NCBI GenBank assembly: GCA_036927565.1
Contig: JAYESD010000002.1
Coordinates: 143,289,167-143,353,166, forward strand
Direction: 5' to 3'
Source: Tuctoria greenei
Lineage: Eukaryota > Streptophyta > Magnoliopsida > Poales > Poaceae
Length of the DNA: 64,000 nucleotides
A program made the translations under genes and the position numbers. Within the stretch, counting starts at the first letter, position 1, and each line of letters opens with the position of its first letter. The notes beneath the pieces are model-generated. The model was not told the DNA's origin. It made no database searches and saw nothing but the letters and a program-made list of their open reading frames with translations. Shown one piece after another: positions 34,726-46,580 of this stretch.

Positions 34726-35555
34726 GCATCCATTGAAGATCCATGAGGAGCCTCTTGTGTCTACTGAGGAGATGCTAAACTTCTACTCAGAGGGGTACCC
34801 TGCTCAACCCCCTCACATCCACGGGCTACAACCTTTCCTTGCAGTGCTTAATCGTCTCATCTGAAAGACGATAGCCCCTAAAGACGATGATGCAAACCGG
34901 ATCAACCACAACAGCCGCATTGTCATCAAGCTCCTTTCCAGCCAACAGAAATTCAATGCCTTTGACTACATCTATGAGGAGATTTACATTGCTTCATAGA
35001 CTTCTGCTAGGTCTTGCTGTTATGCTCCTTACATCACGAAGCTTAGTGAGACAGTTTCTAGCAAGAAATTTGTGAAGGATGCGGTGCATAGGCCTCTAGT
35101 GCCTTAGAAGCCTTCGAAGCTTCATCGCTCTGTGAAAGCTCATTCAGCGCCATCTCTTCCTAGCTCACCTAGGAGGCACTCAGCTCAGCCTCCTCCTAGT
35201 GTGCCACATCAGCCTTCTTGATCTTCGGGACTCTTAAACTCTTAAGGCTATGTCCACCATGTGCTGCTCCACTCAGATATCAGTCTAGAAGTTAGCCAAG
35301 CGGCATAAGAGGGACATGGCATCCATCAGGGAGCACCTCCAGCTACCCCCTACCCCTATGTCAGATAACATCGAGGAAGAAGTGCCTCTAGAGTTTCCCC
35401 AGCTGTCCGAGTCAAAGCTTGCCTTCTTCTCAGAGACAAGTGCTACTTCTAGTGCTCTCGCAGCTGCTCATTCTGGTGATGATGAAGATGATGAAGAAAG
35501 CGAGTATGAAGAGGAGCGAGAGAGTGACAATACCGAAGGGAGCGACGATGAGTAG
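34726..35555 (+). pseudogene. Copia-D additional ORF, 3' part
   Basis: Resumes after Gypsy-B with EEPLVSTEEMLNFYSEGY, INHNSRIVIKLLSSQQKFNAF and a Ser/Pro/His-rich stretch with several stops. It ends in another frame with MASIREHLQLPPTP and a strongly acidic tail (GDDEDDEESEYEEERESDN), stop at 35553-35555. The MxxIRxHLxLPP block followed by an acidic tail looks like a recurring C-terminus of such element-borne ORFs. The tail would suit binding to a basic partner, but that is a guess. Confidence 0.55.
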
Positions 35556-35932
35556 ATACTAGGACTCTTTTAGCTTTTCTCCTTTTTGGTGCCTTGATGC
35601 CAAAGGGGGGGAAGTATATATCTTAGTTATGGACATGGACATGTATCTTGTAATTCTACTTGTGATGCTTGTGATGCTTATGTTGGACTTATGTTATGAA
35701 TGCTTAGTTTAATTCAAGTCATCAATGATTATTCACTTGCTTTCATATAAAGCATCATAATGTCCTTAACACAAAATGCATGTAGGCACCCCACGAGTAT
35801 TAAGAGTATATGAGCTCATTTAATCCTATTTTAAACAAAAGCTCATAGACCCTTAATACTCAAAATCAAAATTTTTATCAAAATTGTTGGAAGCTTTAAT
35901 TGGTTTTCATCAATCTCCAAAAAGGGGGAGAT
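35556..35932 (+). other. Copia-D 3' spacer with two polypurine tracts
   Basis: Non-coding. A first tract, ccaaagggggggaag, lies at 35599-35613 just after the ORF. The 3'-LTR-adjacent tract aaaaagggggagat is at 35919-35932. Two well-spaced tracts are notable for copia. Confidence 0.75.
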
Positions 35933-37493
35933 TGAAAGTGCATCTAGGTTCCTTGTGGGTTTTGGTTGATTAATGAAAAACAATTAAAGGGCAAATGACT
36001 TTGGTTGAGTTCTTGCAGAGATTTTAGTATGGAATTAAATTCATGAAAAATGAGAAAAGACGTGAAAAGTGGAGTAGAAATAGGTTTTCTATTCCTCTTT
36101 GAGTCATACGAAAATTCGTACTATTTAGAGGAGGGACACGAAGCGTGGAAACTTAGTGAGTCAAATGGGAGCTCAACCTCTTGGGTAGGTCTTAGGAAAA
36201 CCCTTTGTGTCAAAGTCAAACTTGTCCGATGCCTTGAGTCAGACATGTCCGAAATCTCTCTGGTTGAATTCAGATATGTTCGAATCTGTATGTCGGACAT
36301 GTCTGAAATATATTTGTTGGTATTCAGACATGTCTGAAGTAGGTCGGACATGTCTGAGGTACTTGACGTAGAAAAATTTTCTAAGTGTCTAAAAACTCGG
36401 AATTGTTCGAGATGGGGGTTTAGACAAGTCTGAGAAGTCTCTATTCGAATTCAAACATGTCCGAAGTGGGTCGAACATGTCCGAGGTAGACTTCTGACTT
36501 AGTGCCTTAGATTAGTCTGAGTTGACAAACCTCTCCTTGTATGTTAGAATTGTCCCAGTTGAGTCGAACTTATCCGACGTGGCTTTTGCGTGCAAATTCA
36601 AATCAAAGTGGTTAGCCGTACTGTCTCTGTTGTCAGCAAGTCGGACATGTCCGAGCTTAGGTCACACTTGTCCGACGTGGGCTATCACCTAACGGCCAAA
36701 AGAACTCTTTGAGTATAAATTTGTGGGGATTTCGCCCCTAATCAAAGCCTAACCCTGCAGAAACACTCAGAGCTGCCTCAAGCCTTCAAGAAAGCCTCCT
36801 CCTTTTTTCTTCACCCTCTTGAGCCCAAATCCAAAGTTTCTTTAGGGAAGAGTGAAGGAGTGATTGTGAGACTTGTCAAGAAAAGTCCATAGGGGGTTGA
36901 GCAACATTTGATTTACTGAGTTTCTTCGTGATTGCGCGTTTGTTACTCTTTGGGTTCTCCCCTAGATGGTTAGGTGTTGCCCCGTGAGTTCTTGTGTGAT
37001 CTCTTGATTCGGGGAAGTTTGTAATCCTTTGTGATAGTGGAAGATCCAAGACTTGACCTTTGAGGCGTCTTGGCGAGGTTAGGGCTGTTAGGCCCGATCA
37101 TTCGTGGATCCTCAACGGGGACGTAGGTTTCTTTGTGGAACTGAACCTCAGGAGAAAAACCTTGTGTCCATTGTCTCCATTTACATTTCTGCAAAGTTCT
37201 TACTTTCTAGTGATCATCTAGGTTTACTTTGTTTCTAGCACTTAATCTTGTTTCAATCAACTACTAGAACTGCTAGGACGTATTTCCATTCACTAGATTG
37301 CAGAAAAACTTCATTTTTAGTACTTTCCTGTAGGTTCAGTCGGACTTATCCGAGCTGAGTCAGACTTGTCCGACTTCTGTCAAACAAGTCCGATTTCCAG
37401 TCAGACAAGTCCGACTTGCATTGACAGGAAAATTTTTAATTAATTCTAGATTTTTGATTATTACCTATTCACCCTCCCTCTAGGCTACTTTCA
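35933..37493 (+). repeat. Copia-D 3' LTR (1561 bp)
   Basis: Pairs with 1756-3265 but is 51 bp longer, with an extra palindromic unit in 36200-36330. TATA-like gtataaat at 36713-36720. TSD aaagc follows at 37494-37498. Confidence 0.93.
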
Positions 37494-37498
37494 AAAGC

Positions 37499-37736
37499 AC
37501 TTGTGAGCATGCAATAAGTTCAAAACAGCAGGAAAGTTCGATCATGACCAGATTTAGTATAAGTAATTGTTCCAATTACTAGTCATGGCAAAAACTACAA
37601 AATGTATAACATGAGTAATGTAGTAAGAACTTTCAGCATGTAAAAGGAATCAGAAAGTCATATATGTATGAAGTACTATGATCATATTATTTTAAATTCA
37701 GATTCACATATAGACTTCACAATTTCTGAACCCCCC
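37499..37736 (-). other. Copia-C 3' spacer, second part
   Basis: Continues 1755 of Copia-C and aligns with 17041-17280 of Copia-A, up to the polypurine tract next to the pol stop. No gene. Confidence 0.8.
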
Positions 37737-38640
37737 TCAATTTAAGCCATGAGGATGCATAACCCCTATTTGACTACGAACGAAACAAAAACGAGTGAAA
37801 TCCAAAGGTTTTGTAAATATATCAGCCAATTGTTGTTCGATATCTACATGGTGAAGCACAATATTTTCTTTTTTCAACATTATCATGAAAAAAGTGATAT
37901 CTAATGTCAATGTGCTTTGTTCTATAATGTTGCATGGGGTTTTTAGCAATGCAAATGACACTAGTGTGATCACAAAACAGCGGCACACTATCTAAGTCAA
38001 CCCCATAGTCCTTAAGTGTTTGAACAATTCAAAGAATTTGTTAGCAAGCGCTAGCAGCAGCTACATATTCAGATTCGACCGTGGATTGTGCAACTGAACT
38101 TTGTTTCCTAGAAGACCAAGCAACAAGTGAATTACCAAGAAAATGACAAGCACCCAAATTACTTTTTCTATCAATCCTACAACCCCCAAAATTAGCATTG
38201 GAAAAAGTTTTAAAAGTAATGGTTGAGGAAGAAGGAAGCAAAATTCCAAATTCTTGAGTACCATGTAAGTACCTGAGAATTATTTTGACGGCTTGACGAT
38301 GTGAAGCACATGGGGAAGCTTGAAATCGTGCACAAAGACATACGCTGAATTGTATGTCCGGGCTTGATTTCGTGAGGTACAAAAGTGACCTGATCATGCT
38401 TCTATATTGTTTTTGATCCACGGGTTCACGATCTTCATCAAGTTCAAGTGTTGTTGTTGTTCCCATTGGTGTCTGAAGAGGCTTGCTTCTGTCCATGTTG
38501 AAGTGCTTAAGGTCTTTCGTATACTTCGTTTGATGCACAAAAGTTCTTTCCTTCATTTGTTTTATTTGCAGCCCCAAAAACTATGTGAGTTCTCCCATCA
38601 TACCCATCTCAAATTTTGAACTCATCATAGCTGGACCGTG
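37737..38640 (-). pseudogene. pol: Copia-C RNase H and RT tail
   Basis: On the minus strand, after a scarred junction, come an RT tail with LQIKQMKERTFVHQTKY, KPLQTPMGTTTTLELDED and LLYLTKSSPDIQFSVCLCA, then RNase H (NANFGGCRIDRKSNLGACHFL, AQSTVESEYVAAAS) and the pol end ADIFTKPLDFTRF...HPHGLN. Frameshifts lie near 38040 and 37990. The RT catalytic core and everything up to gag are absent. The upstream junction near 38640 resembles the RVTR-type sequence where Copia-A's deletion starts. Confidence 0.83.
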
Positions 38641-38659
38641 TCACTCTTTCGTGCAAACT

Positions 38660-39110
38660 TCCAATTATCTTGATGCTCAATGAAAGTTGAAGTTTAAAAT
38701 GTTGATCCTAGGTTGAGATATTGCTACAACTTAACTTCTTTCTTGATAGCTTAATGTATTTTTGTTGATCTGATCCTTGTACAACAAATGAGTGTGTCAC
38801 ACATCCATCTTCATCATTTCGTCAAAGCATACACTCCCCCTAAGTATATGCACTTCAAATTCCAAAAACATTTGAACATGTGAATGTAGAAACATGCTCA
38901 AGTGATGCAGCCGTCTTTGATTAATCTTTTGCAATGGCTTGAGTTGAAAAGCATCTTCAAAATGTTTTATGTTTTGTACTGGATGCACATGTATTGAAGG
39001 ATAATCTCTTTTCTTGTACCGAACACATGTGTACAAAGTTCGGAGTCTATTAGCTTAAAAGTTCTCCTTTTTTCTGTAAAATAGCCTAAAAAGAGATACA
39101 ATTCGTCATT
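38660..39110 (-). other. Unmatched filler in place of Copia-C protease and integrase
   Basis: About 450 bp that do not align with Copia-A, where ~1.6 kb of protease and integrase should be. An open stretch at 38797-39036 has no recognised domain. A PPT-like cactccccct lies near 38830. Origin unknown; possibly captured from another element. Confidence 0.55.
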
Positions 39111-39471
39111 GCCTCAGTGTTGGGGATAGTTACAATTCGTTTAGGAATCCAATAATTTTGTCACATGATAAGAAGTAGGCATAATACAAGAAAGTTGAGG
39201 AAAAATAGCAGGTTTATGAGTCAAGGATTGAGAATACTTGCACCCAACTGCTGACCTACGAGATATGACTTGTGTAGGACGAAAAATAATAGGTTTAAAA
39301 GCAAGTTTAATATGTTTGTGACTCATGACAGTAGGTTGTGTGCATTCAAAATTTTGAGCAGGAAGTGTAACACGAAAACCATGCAAGTTATGATGTCCTA
39401 GTGCAGACCTAAGTTGTGGGGCATATGAAGCATGAAAATCAGAAAACCTAGGACCATAATTCACATGATAT
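39111..39471 (-). pseudogene. gag: Copia-C gag C-terminus, before the Gypsy-E gap
   Basis: Matches 19490-19720 of Copia-A, with 'HKPAIFPQLSCIMPTSYHVTK' corresponding to the Copia-A tract. It continues in gag at 50239 across Gypsy-E. The insertion site is gatat, 39467-39471. Confidence 0.8.
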
Positions 39472-41042
39472 TGTTGACAGCTACTAAAAAACACTAACAA
39501 ATCATCCCCAGCAACGGTGCCAAAAATGCTTATTGATGTTTCTTAACGTCACAGATCATCTCTAGTAAGAGATGAGGTCCGCAAGCGCACGGAAACTATC
39601 GTGTAGTATTTCACATAACAGTATTCCCAAGGGTATCATATTTATACCAAAGGAAGGCAATGGAGGAAAGTAAACACCACTCTTATGATCAAGCTATGGG
39701 ATACTAATCAATTATAAAGGCAGAGGTAAGTTGATAATATATGGGTAGTGTGACACACACCTAAGCAATCTAGTCTAAAGAGTAGATGAGTCCTAATGGA
39801 GATTACACTAAGAGTTGGGGAGTTGCTCCTACAATGCTTCTAGTATACATATACATAGCCTAAGTTAGATAATAATGAGCATGTCAATGGTGAATCCTTA
39901 TGCTAAGTTGTTCAACACATCGGGCACGGGTTTACTCCTAGCAATACTAGGATGACTCCCGCCAAGAGCCTGTGGCATAACCGAACGTGGAGGATTGAAA
40001 AGGACAAATAGGGCTGTCACCTACTACCTACCTCTTCAATCCGTGGGTCTATGAGACATCCAATGCTACCTAACTATTCTAGCACCATGCTAGCATATTA
40101 AGTAAATACCTTAGGAGCTGCAGCACAAGCCATCCTAAGGCAATGAACTAAATCATCGTTGAACCAATTTTGAGACATAGCATAAGTTCTTCATATTAAA
40201 ATGATCATATCATAACTACTTAGACTATAATGGGGGTTTATAGTGTTTATGATGATAGTATAATGACACTAAGGCATGATCATAACGACTATTCCTACCA
40301 CATGCATGGAATCCACAATCAAACAAGAAACGCTTCATCTAAGTATATGAATAAAAGAAGACTAAAGATAATATCATTATTATGCACAAAGTCACAAATA
40401 TAAGAAAAGATACATGAGCCATACCTTTCCCAATTTGGACTTGGGACTAGAGGCTTTCTTCCCTATATCCTAACTCCACTAAGGACTAAGAGAACCAGTG
40501 TATACAATAGAATAATGCTCAAGTGGTGTGTGTTGAAGTGAGGGGTCCTATTTATAGGTGGAGAAGGGTCGATTCCCGCCACCAAAAGCGCGTGACTCAG
40601 TCATTAATGACTACTTCAAGCCGGGAGGAGCCAACACGTGGAAGCTGACTAGGTTTGGCGCCAGGAAGGGGTCGGCCAAACCACTAGGTCGGTCGACCTG
40701 GTCTTGGCTCCAAACGGCCTGTTCTTTCTCCAGGTGGCTTCCAGGTTGGTCCCATTAACTAATATAGGGTGTACACCGTTGGATGGCCTCGAATACTTAT
40801 GTTTGTGGGCCATTTTATCCATATGGTGCCACATGTCGGTGATTGATTGGCTAGGATGATATTTTATAGGATCCACGCGCTTGTTTCACTTCAATTCTGT
40901 ATAAAATACCTGCATGCACCAATTTCCCCAAGTACAAGTGGAAATAGGTTAAATAGAAAGGTGATGTGTGCAAGAAATGATATTTCCTTCACGTAATTGA
41001 GTTATATTGACGGGTCAAATTGGTATACAACAGCCATCAACA
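39472..41042 (-). repeat. Gypsy-E 3' LTR (1571 bp)
   Basis: Pairs with 48664-50233. TATA box (CTATAAATAG on the minus strand) at 40548-40558. The first ~58 bp (39472-39529) contain a primer-site-like copy (TGGCACCGTTGCTGGGGA on the minus strand), which is unusual. Confidence 0.92.
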
Positions 41043-41060
41043 AACTCCTCGAAGCTTATC

Positions 41061-41081
41061 CTTTGCTCGTCCCGAGCAAAG
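41061..41081 (-). other. Perfect hairpin near the Gypsy-E polypurine tract
   Basis: A 9-bp stem, CTTTGCTCG/CGAGCAAAG, with a 3-base loop, 19 bp inside the 3' LTR. Athila/Calypso-type elements carry a similar GGACGAGCAAAG block just before the polypurine tract. Confidence 0.7.
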
Positions 41082-42549
41082 TCAAGACTTTAAGTTGATG
41101 ATCAGGAGTTGCTACAATGTTCTAGTATTGAAAAAATTGGCATGGTACTTCACTCCTCTTAAGTCATTATGGGGCTTATGCCATCTTCTATTCATTTGTG
41201 GTTGAAAGATAGAACAACAAATGGAGCACACATACGCTGGAGGTCAAGTTCCACTCAAATTCAAGAGAGTTCAATATATATTTAAGTACCTCAATTTGAT
41301 TCTTGCGGTCTCTCCTTTATGTGTAGTGGAAATATGTCCTCACCAAGGCATTTTGCCTAAATTCATCCTACCACTAAATAAGGCTTGTATGTGGAGCTTG
41401 GTAGGGAATATAGTAGGCATATTTACGACACATAATATTGCTAAGTCAAAAAAGCAAGCCTTAGGAGAAATCAATTCAAAATTATTTGATTCAAGACTTG
41501 TGCATGTGTGATGGAATGGAGGTGGATGTGGATATTTGATATGACTCCTTTTTGAGTGGACTCTCTTATTTTGCAGGGATGAAACATGGCTACTTTTCTC
41601 TCTTTTTTCTTCTCTTTTTTTTCATGCTTTCGATGTAAGCATGTATTTTTTTGTAGCCATGTCTTCTGCTCCCTTTTTATGCAATAAAGTTGGAGAGAGT
41701 ACTAAGCATGAATGGTATGGAGTTTCTCTTTTTATTACGGAATGGTGGTATGATGGGAATTTGCTTACTTCTAGTGTAGAAGTATAGCATGTGCAAGTGA
41801 AGTCTTGAATTCAAAAAGTAATGAATGAAATCTCACATAGGTCTATACTACTTTGACAAATCTCAATATGAAGACAAATAGCATATGCATAAGGTCTATC
41901 AATGTAATATATCATATGGCTTTGGTAGGTATTTCCAATCAAATGAGGGTAACTTAAATCTTTTTAGAATTTCTCTGGGAATCTAAGTTTCACTTTCAAA
42001 CTAGGAATAGCAACCCTATCACTATATCATATCTCATGACAACTTAGAATGAATTAAGCTTTTGCTACCCACAATTTCCAAATCAAGGAAAAAGCAATTT
42101 TAGCCAGTGAGAGCAATATGTTGGAGAGTAGTAAGTTGTAAACTAGTGACTTAGGAAAATTAAAATAGAGCAACTATTCATCATTTCATCTATGTAAATT
42201 CCAAACCATTCTTATCACACATCTTTTATTTTATTTTGAAAGCAAATTTACTCTACTTACTTTTTTATATGCAAGGTGGATGATGGGTGAACGGAAAATA
42301 AATATGCAAGGGGTGTGATACAAGTTACCTCAAGTGGGGGTCCTCCCCCAAGCCTGTTCTTGTTCAAGGCCCATGATAGGGGCTGAAACCCCAACGACGG
42401 ATGTAGGCCATGAGGTTGGCCTAACCTTGTTGCAGCATGGCTTTGGCATTTGAGGGTTGAGCGTCGATGTTGGATTGCCTTCCATGGGTTTCATGAGTGT
42501 GGTCGAGGAGAGTGTTATCGATGTTGCTCATCCACACTTGAAGGTTTCC

Positions 42550-43025
42550 ATAGATTGGATGTACCTTGTTATTCCTTGGATAAGGTAGTCATAACCCTTA
42601 GAAAAAAGGCATGACGTGCTTTCAACATGCATTGAGTGTGTTCCGTCATTCTTTGACTAAGGTGGATCATACCTTTTTGCCATAAAGAAATAACTTGTAC
42701 CCCTAATGCATTGGGTGTGATACATCATTCCTTGGCGAAGATAATGATACCCTTTAGCAACAAAGGAGTGACATGTACCCAACATGTGTTAAGTATGATA
42801 CATTATTCGTTCGCTACGGTACAACATACCTTTAACCACAAAGGGATGACTTGCACTCAACATAGGTTGAGTGTGATCCATCATTCCTTCGCTAAGGTAT
42901 AAAATACCTTCTGGCCACATAAGAACAACTTGCACCCAATATACATTGGATGTGATCTTGTCATTCCTTAGTTAAGGTACATCATACTTTTTAGCCACAA
43001 AGGGATAACTTACACCGAATGATGG
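42550..43025. repeat. ~78-bp tandem array in Gypsy-E
   Basis: About six units. The landmark 'catacctttt' recurs near 42590, 42669, 42746, 42825, 42903 and 42982, spaced 77-79 bp. Units also share 'catcattccttcgctaaggt' and 'aacttgcacccaaca' variants. Units have diverged. Confidence 0.85.
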
Positions 43026-43926
43026 TGGCAATTCCCTTGAGCTTGAATGAGTGATTAGAATAGTTGAGAGCATAATTCTCTCACATATTCGTAGCAGCCC
43101 ATTGGTTGCTCACAGAGGGTTTCCATATCAAATTTCCGGCCTTGTATAGTTATGGTTGACCTTCGAGATTAATTTCCGATAGGTAGCAACCATCCTAATT
43201 TACTCCTTGAACAAGAGATATTGAAATGGAATCCTCTTAGGATTTCCATCAATAGGATCTTTGAATGCCTGCATAGTTATTTTACTCCTGCAAACTTCCT
43301 CTCTATGATAGAGAGAGATGGTTAGCTCCCAATACTTGTAAAAATGAATTTTTCGGTTAGGTAACCAAATCTTCATTTGTACGCATGGGGAAGAACAAGA
43401 CCAAAGATGCATTGGGTCAAATTTCCATTGTATCCATGAACAATGTATTATTTATTGATAAGAGTGGGATTTATGGATAAATCAAGTTGAACATTTTCTA
43501 AAGCTCTTACTCATAGTAATGCAAGTGATATAAATACACTATATGGATCCCTTCATCTTGTAAAATTTCTAACCATGATAGATTTTTTACATGAGCAAAT
43601 ATTTATTATTTGGATCATGGCAAACAAGATTCTCAATTTTATCCCCTTGAACATTTTTAATTTCTTGCCTAGGAATTTGAAATTTAGTGATCCATGCATG
43701 AATGAGTTTCATATCAAAATTATGGATATCACTATTCCTAGATTGTTACATACCAATTTAACCATTAAGTCAATCCATAAGCATTACTTAGGAAGAGAAT
43801 GTCTAAGTCAATTTTAGCAATGCTTATGAAATTCTAGGTACTTGTTTAAATTTATTCCCAAGTAAGGTGACATTCCTATTTGAAGAATCAAAAAGAGTAA
43901 TGTCAACACTTACTCTTGTGAGGATG

Positions 43927-46575
43927 TGTAACACCCTCATTTTATTGCATAATGCATTGCATACATCCTCATACATGTTTAACATTATGCCATGTAAAAA
44001 GGAACAAGATTAAAATGAATTTAGGCTTAATATGGAAGTTTGAGTCTGTCAGAGTGCGGACTTGTCCGGTCTAAACCCCAGACTAGTCCAGTATTCCCTT
44101 TAGAAGTGTGTACTAGTTCTTTATCACCACGGACTAGTCCTATCAACCTTACTGGACCAAAACGGGCTAGTCCTTTATGACACCGGACTAGTCCGGTCAG
44201 CCTTTCTGTAACATTTAAAACTTGTCTGAAAACACCTAATTTAGTCTGATCCAACCCTGGACTTGTCCGGTAGCAACACCGGACTAGTCCGAAGTTCCTT
44301 ACTGTACGAGAACAGACTTGCCCGGTCCTTATTGCGGTCTAGTCCGGCCTACTGAATTCAATTCAGATTCTTTTATTTCCATCGATTTATTTTGGGTAAT
44401 TGCCTAATTTGGGCCCAAGAACTTCGTGCCCAACCTCAGAAGAGCCCAAGTGGACCCCACCTCAGCCCCTACACGTCTCCCATCGAAATTCACTTGGAAT
44501 CCTCCCTAAAACCCTAATTCTCCACCTCTATATAAACAACCCAATGCCCCACCCTTCTCCATCGAGTTGAGAACCCCTTGCTGCCACTTTTGCATTGTGC
44601 CGTCATCAAGATTAAGTCTAGAAGCAAGGAGGAGGGGAGAAACTCGAAGAAGGACCAATCAATATCAATCCTCATTGACTTTTTGATGAATTAACGTTCT
44701 TCATCACCAAACATCATGATCTCATCTCCAGCAAGCCCTAACTGACAAGATCCAAAGCCTCACGCCCAAACATTGATCTTTGGACCTCTAAACACGTGGT
44801 ATACCCTATACTTCCAAGTTTCCACGAGAATTTATCCTTAAAATCCCGCTGATCAGAAAACCCTATATCAGAGTTCTATATAGGGCGGACGGACTAGTCC
44901 GGCCCCTATACGAGACTTGTCCGTCCCCTGAATCTGAACTGTGCTGAATTAATTTCAAACAACTCAAATCTATTCCAAACTTGTTTAAACTTGTTAGAAA
45001 CTATTAGAACTAGTTAGTAAACATTATTAGCAACTCATTAACAAGTTTTACCTCACAATTGCATTAATCATGCATATCATGGCATATTGAGTACTATATG
45101 AGCATTATTTGATTGAATTGTATGTTTTGTATCTTTGTCGCTCGGAATAGAAGGAATTTCCGTAGAGAGTGCTTTCGAGGACCTGTAAAACCAGAGTTTT
45201 GATTCCTTTGACCCAAATCAAGATTATGAGCAGGACAAGTGTCCTTGACCATATTGATCCCGTTTTAAAGGTTTTGTTTGCAAAATTGCATGCTTCTGTC
45301 AAAATTGATGAGAAAACCCAATTGTAGGAGTTTACTAGTTTTGTATGACCACTCTTGTCGCTTGAACACTATGTAGAGAGTCGGGAAGGGTATTTTGCAC
45401 TTTTTGCTTCGCAATGCTCAATTGGGTTTGGGAATCAACTATAATGCTTAATTGTGACCCTTTAGCAACAGGGTGCCTAGGGATCTAAGCAAGTCGGTTA
45501 TGTGGAATGGGTTAGATTATTTTGGTCATTTTGCTTGCTTTAGATCTAAAGACCGGTTCGTGTAGTGACCATCCATGATTTACAGTGCCACCACAGGGCC
45601 AAGTATGGGTGCGGCTTAGCTGACTAATTAGTGTTTTGCCAGTACTATTTGGACCATTAAGAATGCTCGGGGAAGGGATAGTCGGATTGGGTTTATAGTT
45701 GATGGTGGGACTACCCTGGGATCCGAAAGGCTCAGGAGGGGGCCCTTGGTTGGATGTGCTCAGTTGGAGACATCACCACTGGTGAAATCTCAGTGAGGTC
45801 TAAATAGGCTAGTAATCACTTTGTAAAGGCTATTTTGTGATCTCTTGGCCACACACCTAAGGAAGTGTGAGACGGCATAATTGAGATTCCATAGTCATCG
45901 AAAGGTGATGAAATCATGAACTTGTGGGTAAAGTGGTAAAATCTCTGTAGAGTGTATCTAAAACTATCATGATAGTCGTGTCCACGGTCATGAGCAACCT
46001 GGACAGTCACATGACTAGAATTTGGACTTTAATATGGTTTAATGGCTAGAATTGAATTGGGAACTGGTATTGGTTATTTAAGTTGAAATTGATGTTATTT
46101 GGGTTATTTCGGGAAGGACCTCACTTAATGATATTATAATTGCATTTTCAACTATTTTAAATGTACTTTTATGCAATTAGCCCATTATTATTATCATTCC
46201 TTATTTAAGCTACATGCCATACTTTCTCGCACTTGTTGAGTACGACATGTGCTCACCCTTGCTATTCCCCCACCAAATCCAGACGCAGGCAGCCAGGTGG
46301 AGTACGAGGAGGTCTTTGAGGAGTTCTAGGCGTGTGTTTTGCTGTCAAACCTTCCTATGGAGTTGAAGTCATTAGAGTTTAGTTTTTCTGTTGCAGTTTC
46401 ATTAGAGCTTATATTCGAGATTATATGGTTTGTAATAAGGAACTATTATTAGTATTAATATTCGAGACATGGTTTATATATGTTTATCAATTGTGAATCA
46501 CTTGTGTATGTGTGTTAAACATCCTGGGCACACATATGCATCACGCTTGGTTCATTTTCGGAATCGGGTGTTCCA
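43927..46575 (+). repeat. Tekay/Del-like solo LTR (2649 bp) inside Gypsy-E
   Basis: Ends tgtaacaccc and gggtgttcca, flanked by ggatg (43922-43926, 46576-46580). TATA box ctatataaac at 44528-44537, so transcription would run rightward. GGACTAGTCC/GGACTTGTCC palindromes crowd 44040-44350. No internal sequence, hence solo. Same family as 27580-30444 and 1-225. Confidence 0.88.
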
Positions 46576-46580
46576 GGATG

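Larger units (their letters stand above)
1756..37493 (+). mobile_element. Copia-D: Ty1/copia, SIRE/Maximus-like, with an additional 3' ORF
   Basis: LTRs 1756-3265 and 35933-37493 begin TGAAA and end CTTTCA, flanked by aaagc. An initiator-Met primer site follows the 5' LTR and a polypurine tract (AAAAAGGGGGAGAT) precedes the 3' LTR. Order is gag, protease, integrase, RT, RNase H, which defines copia. A further ORF lies between pol and the 3' LTR, as in the SIRE/Maximus lineage. Without Gypsy-B it is ~11.1 kb. Stops, frameshifts and altered RT catalytic residues show it is dead. Confidence 0.93.
41043..43926 (-). other. Gypsy-E 3' internal region, non-coding
   Basis: A hairpin (41061-41081), a purine tract next to the LTR, a stem of tggggg/ccccca near 42337-42357, and a tandem array at 42550-43025. 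Small open stretches (for example 43200-43412 and 43575-43817) resemble nothing I recognise. Confidence 0.6.
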
